Below are positions 33,126 to 41,626 of a stretch of DNA of 64,000 nucleotides, piece by piece. Position 1 is the first letter of the stretch, and every line of letters starts with the position of its first letter. Source of the DNA: Paractinoplanes durhamensis (GTDB lineage: Bacteria > Actinomycetota > Actinomycetes > Mycobacteriales > Micromonosporaceae); contig NZ_BOML01000048.1 of NCBI RefSeq assembly GCF_016862175.1, forward strand, positions 117,150 to 181,149, given 5' to 3'. A program made the position numbers and the translations under genes. The notes beneath the pieces were generated by a model that saw nothing but the letters and a program-made list of their open reading frames with translations, was not told where the DNA came from and did not search any database.

Positions 33126-35726
33126 GGAATCCGCGCCGCCCGGCACATGGGGAGAGCTCCCTATGTTGAGCCGCCGGGCCGCCGCGGCCGCCTGCCCCCG
33201 ATTGGGGACGCCGAGCTTGGTCAGCACCGCCGACACGTGATGGTCGACGGTCTTCGCCGACAGGGTCAGCCGGGCCGCGATGTCGGCGTTGCTCAGCCCC
33301 TCGGCGAGCAGCGCGAGGACCTCCCGCTGCCGGCCGGTCAGCCCGGTCGGGTCGGCCGCGGTGGCCGGGCGCGGCCCGCGCGGCACCGGCAGCCCCTGAT
33401 CGCGCATCCGCGCGCGCAGCCGGCGGGCGGCCGGCACCGCGCCCAGCCGGTCGTAGATCCGCAGCGCCGCCGCCGGGTCACCGCCGGACAGCGCCTCCGC
33501 CTCCGGGTACGGGCATCCCCGCGCCCGCCACCACGCCGCCGCCCGCTGCCACTCCCCCGCGATGGCCAGGCGATACGGCTCGGCCACGCCCGGCGGCGGG
33601 ACGGTCAGCCCGCCGCACCGCCACAGCCAGAACGCCAGCTCGCCGAGGAACCACGGTTGCCCGCCCGCCCCGGGCCGCTCGGCCACCACCATTCCGCGCC
33701 GGGCCTCGGCGGCGGCCCGCTCGTCGTCGCCGGCCAGCCAGTAGAGCTCGGTGAGCAGGATCGCGGCCGGCCCGACGAACTGGATCTCGCCACCGCGGTA
33801 GGCCCGCTCGGCCGCGTCCCGCGCCTCGTCGATCAGTCCGGTCTCGCCCAGCCGGGCCCGGACGGTGAGCCGGACCGCGATCGCCGGCACCAGCGACGGG
33901 CCCGGCACCGGCGGCCCGGTCAGGCCCTGCTCGGCGTCGTCGAGGGCGGCCTGCCAGTCGCCGCGGAACAACTCGAGCCGGGCCCGGTGGCCGAGCACGT
34001 GCCGCATGTAGCCGTCCAGGTCGCGGGCCGCCAGGAACGGGACCATCCGGGCGAAGGTCGCATCGGCGGTGCCGAAGTCGCCGGCGTCGACCGCGATCGT
34101 GCCCAGGTTGACCAGGGCGCGCCCGGCGTGGTCGTCGAGCCCGGCCGCGGCCGCCTGCTCGTGGGCCCGCTCCAGCTCGGCGATGCCGGCCCGGTCGCCG
34201 CCGTGGAACCGGGCCGACCCGATGTTGACCATCGCGTGCAGCTCGGTGTCCCGGTCGCCGACCAGCAGGGCCAGCTCCAGCGCCCGGCGGCCCCAGGAGA
34301 TCGCCTCGGGCAGCTCGCCGGCCAGCATGAACAGCTGGGACAGGTTGCTGTAGGCGGCGGCCAGCTCGCGGCCGGGCGGCACCGACTCCAGCACCCGCAC
34401 CGCGCGCCAGGCGGCCGCGCGGGCCTCGTCCGGGCGGCCGTTCCACCACAGCAGCCGGGACACCCAGCGCAGGTCGGTGCCGATCCCGAGCGGGTCGCCC
34501 AGCCGCTCGCGCAGGGCCAGGGCCCGCCGGCGGGCGTCGATCGCCGCGCCGCTCAGGCCGCCGTGGTAGGTGGCCGACGAATACTCCTCGAGCAGCTCGG
34601 CGCGCTCGGCGGGCGGGTGGTCCTCGGTCAGCGGCAGGGCGGTCGCGTAGTGCGCGGCGGCCTGCCGGTAGGCGCCGAGCGCGGCGGCCCGGCGGGCGGC
34701 GACCGGCGCCCAGCGCAGGACGGCCGGGACGTCGCCGGCATGGTGGGCGTGGTGCACGAGGCGGGCCGGGTCCACCCCCGGGCGGTCGCTCAGCGCGGCC
34801 AGGACCTCGGCGTGCAGGGCCATCCGGCGTACCGGGGAAAGCGATTCCTCGACCGCCAGCCGCAGCAGCTCGTGCCGGAAGGCGACGCCGTCGTCCTTCG
34901 CGGTCAGCATCCCGGCGGCCAGGCATTCGTCGACCGCGGCCACCCGGCCGGCGAGCAGGCCGGCCGGCACGTGCGCGGGGACCACCGAGACCAGCCGGGC
35001 CACGTCGCGGGCCGGCTCGCCGAGGGTGGCCAGCCGGGACAGCACCAGGTCACGCACGGTCGGCGGAATGCCTTCGGCGGTGGCCGCCAGCACCTCGGTG
35101 ACCAGCAGCGGGTTGCCGCCGGTCACCGCGTGCACCCCCGGGGCGTCGCGGCCGGCCCGCCGGGCCAGCTCACCGACCGCCGCCGCGGAGAGCGGCGGCA
35201 GGCTCACCCGCCGGGTCAGGCCGGGCGGAAGTCCGGCGAGGACGGTCCGCAACCGGTGGTCGGGGGCGATCTCCTCCTCGCGGTACGTGATCAGCAGCAG
35301 TGCCCGGCACAGCGCGAGCCGGCGGCCGAGGAACGCGATCATGTCGAGGGTCGCCTCGTCCGCCCAGTGCAGGTCCTCCAGCACCACGACCGGGCAGGCG
35401 GCCTGCGGCGGCCGGTCGAGCGCCTCCAGGAACAGGTCGAAGACCTCCACCCGGGGTGCGTCGGCGATCCGGTCGCGGAGCCGGCCGCCGAGCGCCCGGG
35501 CGATGTCGTGCAGCGGACCGAGCGCGCGCGGGGTGAGCAGCGGATCGCAGGCGCCCCGGACGACGTGCGCCCGCGGCCCGGCCGCCTCGGCGAACGCGGC
35601 GGCCAGGCTGGACTTGCCGGCCCCGGCCTCGCCGCTGATCACCGCGACCCGGCCGCCGGCCGCGCACTCGGCCAGCAGGCGACCGAGGGCGGCCAGCTCG
35701 TCATCCCGTTCCAGCAGGTCCATCAC
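33123..35726 (-). CDS. Large ATP-binding LuxR-family regulator (LAL)
   Basis: An 867-residue STAND-type regulator. N-terminal AAA module: Walker A GEAGAGKSS (about 34-42) and Walker B VVVLEDLHWADE. A long helical TPR-like central region follows, and the C-terminal LuxR helix-turn-helix (LTGRQREVLALLAEGLSNADIAARLTLSAKTVDHHV) is at about 795-860. LAL regulators often activate secondary metabolism or sugar uptake operons. The GTG start follows a TAGCCT -10 box by 5 nt. The adjacent methyltransferase is its only same-strand neighbour downstream. Confidence 0.94.
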   Translation of the reverse strand: MMDLLERDDELAALGRLLAECAAGGRVAVISGEAGAGKSSLAAAFAEAAGPRAHVVRGACDPLLTPRALGPLHDIARALGGRLRDRIADAPRVEVFDLFLEALDRPPQAACPVVVLEDLHWADEATLDMIAFLGRRLALCRALLLITYREEEIAPDHRLRTVLAGLPPGLTRRVSLPPLSAAAVGELARRAGRDAPGVHAVTGGNPLLVTEVLAATAEGIPPTVRDLVLSRLATLGEPARDVARLVSVVPAHVPAGLLAGRVAAVDECLAAGMLTAKDDGVAFRHELLRLAVEESLSPVRRMALHAEVLAALSDRPGVDPARLVHHAHHAGDVPAVLRWAPVAARRAAALGAYRQAAAHYATALPLTEDHPPAERAELLEEYSSATYHGGLSGAAIDARRRALALRERLGDPLGIGTDLRWVSRLLWWNGRPDEARAAAWRAVRVLESVPPGRELAAAYSNLSQLFMLAGELPEAISWGRRALELALLVGDRDTELHAMVNIGSARFHGGDRAGIAELERAHEQAAAAGLDDHAGRALVNLGTIAVDAGDFGTADATFARMVPFLAARDLDGYMRHVLGHRARLELFRGDWQAALDDAEQGLTGPPVPGPSLVPAIAVRLTVRARLGETGLIDEARDAAERAYRGGEIQFVGPAAILLTELYWLAGDDERAAAEARRGMVVAERPGAGGQPWFLGELAFWLWRCGGLTVPPPGVAEPYRLAIAGEWQRAAAWWRARGCPYPEAEALSGGDPAAALRIYDRLGAVPAARRLRARMRDQGLPVPRGPRPATAADPTGLTGRQREVLALLAEGLSNADIAARLTLSAKTVDHHVSAVLTKLGVPNRGQAAAAARRLNIGSSPHVPGGADS

Positions 35727-35731
35727 GGGCC

Positions 35732-35737
35732 AGGCTA
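35732..35737 (-). promoter_or_regulatory. -10 box of leaderless LAL regulator gene
   Basis: TAGCCT on the minus strand ends 5 nt before the GTG start; no ribosome site is present. Confidence 0.4.
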
Positions 35738-35752
35738 GGCGGGCCGATCAGG

Positions 35753-36142
35753 TCAGCACCAGGTGTAATCCCAGTTGCCGTCGTGGTTGTCGTCGAGGTC
35801 GACGTCGCTCAGGTAGTCCTCGAAGATCCAGCCCTCGTTGCTGGTGCCGTCGACGCGGACCCACCACCAGACGTTGCTGTAGCTGTTGTAGACGTAGCAG
35901 TGCAGCCAGACCTTGCCGTAGATGCCGGTGGACTTCCCGGTCTTGGCGCAGTCGCCGTACGGGCCGACCTTGAGCGGGCGGGACACCGTGGTCCAGCCGC
36001 TGCCCTCGCCGTTCGCCGAGTGGCTCACCGAGCAGTCGACGGCGGCCTGCGCGGGCGAGGCCAGGACGACCCCGGACCCGCCGGTCACGAGCGCGGTCAC
36101 CAGCAGGATGCGGCCGGCCAGCCGGGAAAGCTTTCCGATCAT
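35753..36142 (-). CDS. Small secreted SH3-like protein
   Basis: A 129-residue exported protein. A signal peptide (MIGKLSRLAGRILLVTALV..., cleavage after AQA) is followed by a compact domain rich in Trp, Tyr and Gly with VWLHCYVYNSYSNVWWWVRVDGTSNEGWIFEDYL, the pattern of secreted bacterial SH3-type domains, and an acidic tail. Three cysteine-containing segments could form disulfides. The role may be binding cell wall or a partner protein; unknown. The ATG has GGGG 7 nt upstream. Confidence 0.78.
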   Translation of the reverse strand: MIGKLSRLAGRILLVTALVTGGSGVVLASPAQAAVDCSVSHSANGEGSGWTTVSRPLKVGPYGDCAKTGKSTGIYGKVWLHCYVYNSYSNVWWWVRVDGTSNEGWIFEDYLSDVDLDDNHDGNWDYTWC

Positions 36143-36186
36143 GTCTATCCCCGTTCGTTGATGCGTCACCGGCAGTTCGCCGATGA

Positions 36187-37860
36187 TCAACGCGCAAGGT
36201 AGTCGACATCGGACGGTCCGGCGACCCCGCCCGATCCGTACCGGAAAAGGCCTTTGATCGTCACCGGGAGGTGGCCCGGCGCCGGGGCCGTGCCGCGCAG
36301 GACCGCGGCGAGCGCGGTGACCGAGACCGGCTGGTAGCCGTAGGCGGCCACGTAGGTGGTGGCCGCCGGGAAGTGAGCGAGGTCGTAGGGGGCGCCGACC
36401 GCGGCCACCACGATCGGCTTGCCGGTCGCCAGCAGGGCCGTGACCAGGCGCTGCTGGGTGGGGTCGGACCAGGCGTTGTAGGTCGTCACCACGGTGACGT
36501 CGGCCTGCTGCGCCGCCGCCACCGCCTGCTGGATCACCGCCTCGGACGGGGAGCCGGTGTAGAGGCGGGTCGCGGACAGGGCGGCGGCCAGGTTGGTGGT
36601 GGTCGACACGCCCCAGCCGGTGACCAGGACGTTCTGGCTGGTGATCGGCAGGTCTTTCGCACGCAGGACGGTGATCGAGCGGGCCGCGGCGGTGGCCATC
36701 GTGGCGAGGTGGTCGGGGGTGCCGACGACCGGGGTCGCCGGGACGTACGGGTCGTAGGTCTTCGTGCGCAGGATGCGGCGGACCGACTGGTCGATGCGGC
36801 GCTCGCTGATCTGGTGGGTGCCGACCGCGTCGATCAGGGTCTGGACCGCCAGCGGGACGTTGCGGGGCATCAGCAGCTGGTCGACGCCGGCGTTCACCGC
36901 GTCGAGGACGATCTCCTGGTCGGTGTAGCCGGCCAGGGCCGCGGCGTCCAGCGCGTCGGTGATCACCACGCCGTTGAAGTGCAGCTGCTTGCGGAGCAGA
37001 TCGGTGATGATCGGCCTGGACAGGCTGGCCGGGCGGCCGCTCGGGTCCAGCGACGGGGCGACGATGTGGGCGGCCATGATGCTGTCGGCGCCGGCTTTTA
37101 TCGCGGCGCGGAACGGCGGGACGTGCGTCTTCAGGATCTCGGCGCGGCTCTCGTCGGTGACGGCCACTCCGTTGTCGGTGTTGACGGTCGTGTCGCCGAG
37201 GCCCGGGAAGTGTTTGGCCTGCGTACCGATGCCGGCGGTTTCGTAGCCCTGGATGGCCTTCGTGGTGAAGGCGGCGACGTGCGGGGTGCGGTCGCTGAAC
37301 GCCCGGACGCCGTCGGCGCTGTTCGCCGGGTTGGTGTTGACGTCCACCACCGGGGCGTCCACCACGTTGATGCCGAGCGCCCGCAGCTCGGTACCGCTCA
37401 CCCGGGCCGCCTGCTCGGCCTGCCGCGGGTCGAAGGTGGCGCCGAGCGCCATGTTGCCCGGCGAGACCGCGAGGGGCGCCCCGATCCGGTTGACCACCCC
37501 GCCCTCCTGGTCGGTGCTGACCTGCAACGGAACGCCGGTGTCGGCGATCGCGGCGGCCTGCAACCCGTTGGAGAGCCCGGCGATCTGGGCCGGCGAGCCC
37601 AGGTTGTGGCTCCAGGTGAAGTAGATGACCCCACCCAGGTGGTATTTCGCGACGGCCTGCGCGCCGGTGCGCACGTCGGCGCCGAACATCGCCTGGTTGG
37701 CGGCGGCGTCGGCGGCCGAGGGCGCGGTGGCGTTGTCGCCGTAGACGTACGAGACGACCATCTGCCCGGCCTTCTCGGCCAGCGTCATCCCGGCGAGCGG
37801 ATCGTGCGGGACCCCGGAACCCGTCGTGAGAACCGCCGCCAGAACCGCCTGGAAAATCAT
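36187..37860 (-). CDS. Exported GH3 family glycoside hydrolase
   Basis: A 557-residue GH3 protein with a short signal peptide (MIFQAVLAAVLTTGSGV). The N-terminal barrel has KHFPGLGDTTVNTDNG and nucleophile region GVVITDALDAAAL; a C-terminal alpha/beta domain is present (residues about 390-550). Unlike NagZ, the loop after KHFPG lacks the Asp-Ser-His dyad, so its general acid must come from elsewhere. Substrate is uncertain (hexosaminide or beta-glucoside). The ATG overlaps the flavoprotein stop (ATGA), indicating co-translation. Confidence 0.88.
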   Translation of the reverse strand: MIFQAVLAAVLTTGSGVPHDPLAGMTLAEKAGQMVVSYVYGDNATAPSAADAAANQAMFGADVRTGAQAVAKYHLGGVIYFTWSHNLGSPAQIAGLSNGLQAAAIADTGVPLQVSTDQEGGVVNRIGAPLAVSPGNMALGATFDPRQAEQAARVSGTELRALGINVVDAPVVDVNTNPANSADGVRAFSDRTPHVAAFTTKAIQGYETAGIGTQAKHFPGLGDTTVNTDNGVAVTDESRAEILKTHVPPFRAAIKAGADSIMAAHIVAPSLDPSGRPASLSRPIITDLLRKQLHFNGVVITDALDAAALAGYTDQEIVLDAVNAGVDQLLMPRNVPLAVQTLIDAVGTHQISERRIDQSVRRILRTKTYDPYVPATPVVGTPDHLATMATAAARSITVLRAKDLPITSQNVLVTGWGVSTTTNLAAALSATRLYTGSPSEAVIQQAVAAAQQADVTVVTTYNAWSDPTQQRLVTALLATGKPIVVAAVGAPYDLAHFPAATTYVAAYGYQPVSVTALAAVLRGTAPAPGHLPVTIKGLFRYGSGGVAGPSDVDYLAR

Positions 37861-38426
37861 GCCCTCATCGGAACGCCCTGATCGACGGTTGTCAAACCGA
37901 AAGCGTCCTCGACCAGGTCAAGCGCCTTCAACCAGGGGAACTTACGAGGGTCGTTCTGGCCCGGCGGCAGCGGCTCCCAGCCGTCCTCGACGCCGAGGAG
38001 CACCCGCACTCCCTCCGAGCGCAGGTCGTCGACGGCCCGGCGGAACGGCAGCCGGGCGGCGAGCGCCGAGTTGACCGCCGGCACCACCACGGTGGGCACC
38101 CCGCGCCCGATCACCTCGGCCACCGACGAGAGCGGGTAGGTGTCCGCAATGCCGGCCGCCAGCTTGTTGATCGTGTTGAACGTCGCCGGCGCCACGATCA
38201 GCGCATCGGCCGGCGGCGAGATCCGCCGCCCGTCCGGCGCGAACTTGTAGGTGGTCCGCACCGGCCGCCCGCTGGCCCGCCGAACCTCGGCCGAGTCGAA
38301 GAACTCGAGCCCGCTCTCGGTCGCCGTCACATCGACGGTCCACCCGCGGCGCGCCGCCTCCACGATCAGCCCGACGACACCGGCCGCCGGCCCACCACCG
38401 CAAACCACCACACGTAAGTCACCCAT
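37857..38426 (-). CDS. Flavoprotein (PPC decarboxylase/Dfp-like fold)
   Basis: A 189-residue flavin-binding protein of the homo-oligomeric cysteine decarboxylase superfamily. It starts with VVVCGGGPAAGVVGLIVEAARRGW, and the ADALIVAPATFNTINKLAAGIADTYPLS block is the flavin/phosphate-binding signature. Such stand-alone actinobacterial flavoproteins have no assigned substrate. A CAATCT box ends 6 nt before the ATG, suggesting a leaderless start. It is coupled to the downstream GH3 gene, an odd pairing. Confidence 0.85.
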   Translation of the reverse strand: MGDLRVVVCGGGPAAGVVGLIVEAARRGWTVDVTATESGLEFFDSAEVRRASGRPVRTTYKFAPDGRRISPPADALIVAPATFNTINKLAAGIADTYPLSSVAEVIGRGVPTVVVPAVNSALAARLPFRRAVDDLRSEGVRVLLGVEDGWEPLPPGQNDPRKFPWLKALDLVEDAFGLTTVDQGVPMRA

Positions 38427-38491
38427 GACTCAAGATTGTGACCCACAGCACACCCAGATGGTCAATTACGCCGAGACAAATTTCCCAGGTC

Positions 38492-38908
38492 CTACTTACG
38501 GCCCGCGCGGCCGCGGCGGGAACGGGGCGCCGGCGCGGCGGCCTTCGGCCTGACGGACAGGGCCGGAGCCGGCGGCGGCTCAGACGGCGGGGCGGTGGGG
38601 GCGCCGGTGCCGCTCAGGTCGGAGTCGTGGGACGAGTGGTAGGAGCGGTAGGTCAGCCATAGGGCTACCACTGCGGCCGCGGCGGCGGCCACGCTGGAGA
38701 GCTCGTCGGCCAGCGACGGGCCCAGGGCCGCCACGAAGACGATCACCGTCAGGGCCACCAACGCGGCCAGGGCGCCTGTTCGGATGCGCTTGTGCAGGAT
38801 GACGTTCGGGCGGCGGCGCAGGGCCGCGTTCACGGCCGCCTCGATCAGCACTATCGCCGCGGTGACCAGGATGGACAGCTGCCATGCCTCGATGCCGTCG
38901 GTGGTCAT
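38492..38908 (-). CDS. Small two-helix membrane protein coupled to SBP gene
   Basis: A 138-residue protein with two to three hydrophobic helices (about 9-25, 45-63 and perhaps 70-85) and a cytosolic tail rich in Pro and Arg (PSEPPPAPALSVRPKAAAPAPRSRRGRAGRK). I do not recognise the family. Its ATG overlaps the stop of the solute-binding protein gene (ATGA), so the two proteins are made together and may form a membrane complex. Confidence 0.75.
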   Translation of the reverse strand: MTTDGIEAWQLSILVTAAIVLIEAAVNAALRRRPNVILHKRIRTGALAALVALTVIVFVAALGPSLADELSSVAAAAAAVVALWLTYRSYHSSHDSDLSGTGAPTAPPSEPPPAPALSVRPKAAAPAPRSRRGRAGRK

Positions 38909-40098
38909 CGCAGGGCCTCCTGGATGTCCTGGATGAAGCGCTGTGTCAGCGGTTCGTTCTCGTGCAGGTGGCGGCGGGTGTGGTCGGCGAAGATCCGGGC
39001 GAACTCGGCGTAGTTGGGGTGCATCGGGCGCGGGCGGGAGCCCTCCACCGCGTACCGGATGGTGTTCAGCTGGGGCAGGGTGTCCTGCAGGTGGGCATCC
39101 GTGTAGGCGTCCACGCCGGTGGGGGCGAAGCCGAAGCTGGCCAGGAGTTTCTGGGCGGGGGTGTCGGTCAGGAAGTGGATCGCCCTGGCCGCCTCGTCGC
39201 GGTGTTCGGTGGCGGCCGAGATGGCCAGGCTCTGGCCGCCGAGGATGCCGACCGGCAAGCGGCCCAGCCGGATCTCGGCGGTGCCGGCCTTGGCCCGCTC
39301 GGGGCGCTCGATCGACGTCAGGGTGACCGGCCAGTGCCGCATCCAGCGCAGCGTGTCCTGCTGGAAGGCGCGAGTGGTGTCGGCCTCGCCGGCCGCGGTG
39401 ACCAGGCGCTTGTGCTGGATCGCGGTGGCCAGCGGGGCCAGCGCCTCGCGCCACTGGCCGAGACCGTAGGAGAGCACGCCGGCCTCGTCGAGGATCGCGT
39501 CGTCCTGGGCCAGGGCGTGCTCGAGGACGTTGCAGACGAACGCCTCGTCGGTCTGCTGGCTGACCGTGTCGAGCTGGCCGGCGAACCGCACCGGACCGGT
39601 GGCCGATGCGGTCAGGACCTGGGCCAGGGTGGGCTCGGCGTCGGCCCGCTTGTCGGTGACCCGGCGGAACAGCATGCCGACGTCGGCGTTGAACGGCACC
39701 GCCCAGTAGTCGTCGGTGCCGGGCCGCTGGCACAGCCGGCGGATCGGGCCGAGCAGCGAGATGTCATTCTCCGGCCGGAAGGAAACGATCTTCTTCTCGT
39801 CGGCGAACCGCGGGATGTGGATGGCGTCGAGGTTGAAGATGTCGGCCCGGGTCTCGTTGAACTTGTCGAACTGGTCGCGGGTGGAGCTGTTGACCTCGAG
39901 CACCCTGATCTGGGTGTCCGGGTTCAGCTCGTTCCACATCGTTACCAGCAGCGCCCGGGCGCCGGTCGCGTCGACCCCGGTGGCCAGGGTGAGAGTGATC
40001 GACTCACGCCGGGTGAAGAAGTAGCCGGCGGCGGTGGACAGCATCCCGGCGGTCAGCACCCCGGCCAGGAACGACCGTCGAGAGTAGAGCTCGGGCAT
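38905..40098 (-). CDS. Extracellular solute-binding protein, family 1, no permease nearby
   Basis: A 397-residue family 1 type binding protein. A twin-arginine-like signal/anchor (YSRRSFLAGVLTAGMLSTAAGYFF) with no lipobox cysteine suggests Tat export or membrane anchoring. Typical features include the inner-lobe strands (LTLATGVDATGARALLVTMWNELNPDTQIRVLEV) and WAVPFNADVGMLFRR. Sugar-type ligands are usual for the family. No ABC permease or ATPase gene is near, only the coupled small membrane protein, so it could serve in sensing rather than transport. Confidence 0.85.
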   Translation of the reverse strand: MPELYSRRSFLAGVLTAGMLSTAAGYFFTRRESITLTLATGVDATGARALLVTMWNELNPDTQIRVLEVNSSTRDQFDKFNETRADIFNLDAIHIPRFADEKKIVSFRPENDISLLGPIRRLCQRPGTDDYWAVPFNADVGMLFRRVTDKRADAEPTLAQVLTASATGPVRFAGQLDTVSQQTDEAFVCNVLEHALAQDDAILDEAGVLSYGLGQWREALAPLATAIQHKRLVTAAGEADTTRAFQQDTLRWMRHWPVTLTSIERPERAKAGTAEIRLGRLPVGILGGQSLAISAATEHRDEAARAIHFLTDTPAQKLLASFGFAPTGVDAYTDAHLQDTLPQLNTIRYAVEGSRPRPMHPNYAEFARIFADHTRRHLHENEPLTQRFIQDIQEALR

Positions 40099-40122
40099 GC
40101 ACCGACCGTACTCGATCGGTCG

Positions 40123-40539
40123 TCAATAAGTGATCCCCGTCACCGGCGCGGCAAGGTGATCGACGAAGGCGGCGAGCCGGCTCTCCAGCTCCTCGTCGAC
40201 CGGCAGGCTCTCCCGCATGGCCTCGGAAACCCGCTGGTGGAGGCGGTGGCCGCGCGGCGTCAGGTAGGCGCGGATGCGGCGCCGGTCGACGTCGTCCACC
40301 CGGCGGTGGAGCAGGTTGGTGTCGACCAGGTGGCCGACCAGGCGGGTGAGGCTGCCGGGCGGCAGGAACGCGCCGTCGGCGAGCTCGGTCATGAAGTGGC
40401 CGCGGCCGTCGGCGAGCATCGAGATCACCCGCCAGGCGTCGAGGCTCTGCCCCTCGCCGGCCAGGACCGTGGCGAGCCGGCGGGCCATCAGGCGTTCGGC
40501 TCGGGTCAGCAACTGCATCAGGTCCGCAGATCGACGCAT
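40123..40539 (-). CDS. MarR family transcriptional regulator
   Basis: A 138-residue winged-helix regulator. The recognition region is MTELADGAFLPPGSLTRLVGHLVDTNLLHRRVDDVDRRRIRAYLTPRG, which includes the conserved DxRRxR wing. It lies 24 bp upstream of the solute-binding protein gene on the same strand and is divergent from the secreted hydrolase, either of which it could control. Confidence 0.92.
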   Translation of the reverse strand: MRRSADLMQLLTRAERLMARRLATVLAGEGQSLDAWRVISMLADGRGHFMTELADGAFLPPGSLTRLVGHLVDTNLLHRRVDDVDRRRIRAYLTPRGHRLHQRVSEAMRESLPVDEELESRLAAFVDHLAAPVTGITY

Positions 40540-40689
40540 GGCTCATGCTACCGAGGACCCGCGCGGCCGTTTGATCCGTTTCGGACAGAGCGCGCTCTTT
40601 TTGATCGATGTTCTTGACCGCGAGGTGCCGGATGCACGACGCTCTCCCAAAAGGAAACGTCGTTACGTCCAGGGAAACGAGGCTCTCGC

Positions 40690-41625
40690 ATGGCCCTTCG
40701 TCTCAACCGGCGGGGTGCGGCACTCGCCGCCGCCGGTGCCCTCCTCGCAGGCGTTCTCGTCAGTCCCGGTTCGGCCTCGGCCGCGACCGTCTACGGCTCG
40801 ACCAGCTCGTTCGGCACGACGATCAACGGTGATCCGGCCGACGTCTACTACCCGGCTACGACCGCGTCGCACAAGGACTGGCCGGTCGTCCTGCTGCTGC
40901 AGGGCGCCAACGTGGACAAGGGCTTCTACGCGGCGTTCGCGCGGAAGGTCGCGTCCTACGGCTTCGTCGTCACGGTGCCCGACCACACCCGCACGGTCTC
41001 CGACGCCACCGGCCTCTACGCCGACGCGCTCGAGGCCAACTGGACCGCCGACTGGGCCGACGACGAGGACGCGCGCAGCGGCTCGCCGCTCAAGGGCCAG
41101 ATCGACAGCGGCAAGCTGCTGCTGGCCGGCCACTCGTTCGGCGGCGCGGCCGGGCTCGGCGTCAGCACCGGCCTCTCGATCGTCCCGTTCACCGACTCGA
41201 TCGCGATCGCGCCGTCCGAGCTGAAGGCGGCCGCCTTCTACGGCACCAACAACGCCGTGCCGGGCACCTCGCTGGTGCTGCCGGTGCTCAACAACGTGCC
41301 GGTCGCCCTGATCCAGGGCAGCGTCGACGGCATCGGCAGCCCGGCCGACAGCCTCACCACCTACTACCTTCTGGCCGGCACCCCGAAGCTGTTCGTCAGC
41401 GTCACCGGCGCCAACCACTACGGCATCACCGACAGCCAGAACCCGGCCGGCGCGATCCCGGACTCGTCGGCGCAAACCCTGTCGCAATCGGTCAGCGTGG
41501 AGACGATCGGCCGGTGGACGGCGCAGTTCCTGCTCGCCCAGCTGGGCGACAGCGCCGCGAAGGCGTATGTCTACGGCGGCGGCGACCCGGCCGACACCGA
41601 CGTCGAGACGAAGTACTGGAAGTAG
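40690..41625 (+). CDS. Secreted alpha/beta hydrolase (chlorophyllase/cutinase-like)
   Basis: A 311-residue exported enzyme. A signal peptide (MALRLNRRGAALAAAGALLAGVLVSPGSASA) is followed by an alpha/beta-hydrolase core with nucleophile GHSFGG, an oxyanion region WPVVLLLQGANVDKGFY and a histidine in VTGANHYGITDS. The layout is like chlorophyllase- or cutinase-like lipases that act on esters outside the cell; the substrate is not predictable. It is divergent from marR and convergent with lysR with almost no spacer. Confidence 0.85.
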   Translation: MALRLNRRGAALAAAGALLAGVLVSPGSASAATVYGSTSSFGTTINGDPADVYYPATTASHKDWPVVLLLQGANVDKGFYAAFARKVASYGFVVTVPDHTRTVSDATGLYADALEANWTADWADDEDARSGSPLKGQIDSGKLLLAGHSFGGAAGLGVSTGLSIVPFTDSIAIAPSELKAAAFYGTNNAVPGTSLVLPVLNNVPVALIQGSVDGIGSPADSLTTYYLLAGTPKLFVSVTGANHYGITDSQNPAGAIPDSSAQTLSQSVSVETIGRWTAQFLLAQLGDSAAKAYVYGGGDPADTDVETKYWK

Positions 41626-41626
41626 A

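Noticed and set aside
33078..35738. A long open frame on the plus strand opposite the LAL regulator
   Set aside because: It is the mirror of a GC-biased gene; its translation is rich in Gly, Arg, His and Gln, without domains, while the minus strand has clear ATPase and LuxR motifs.
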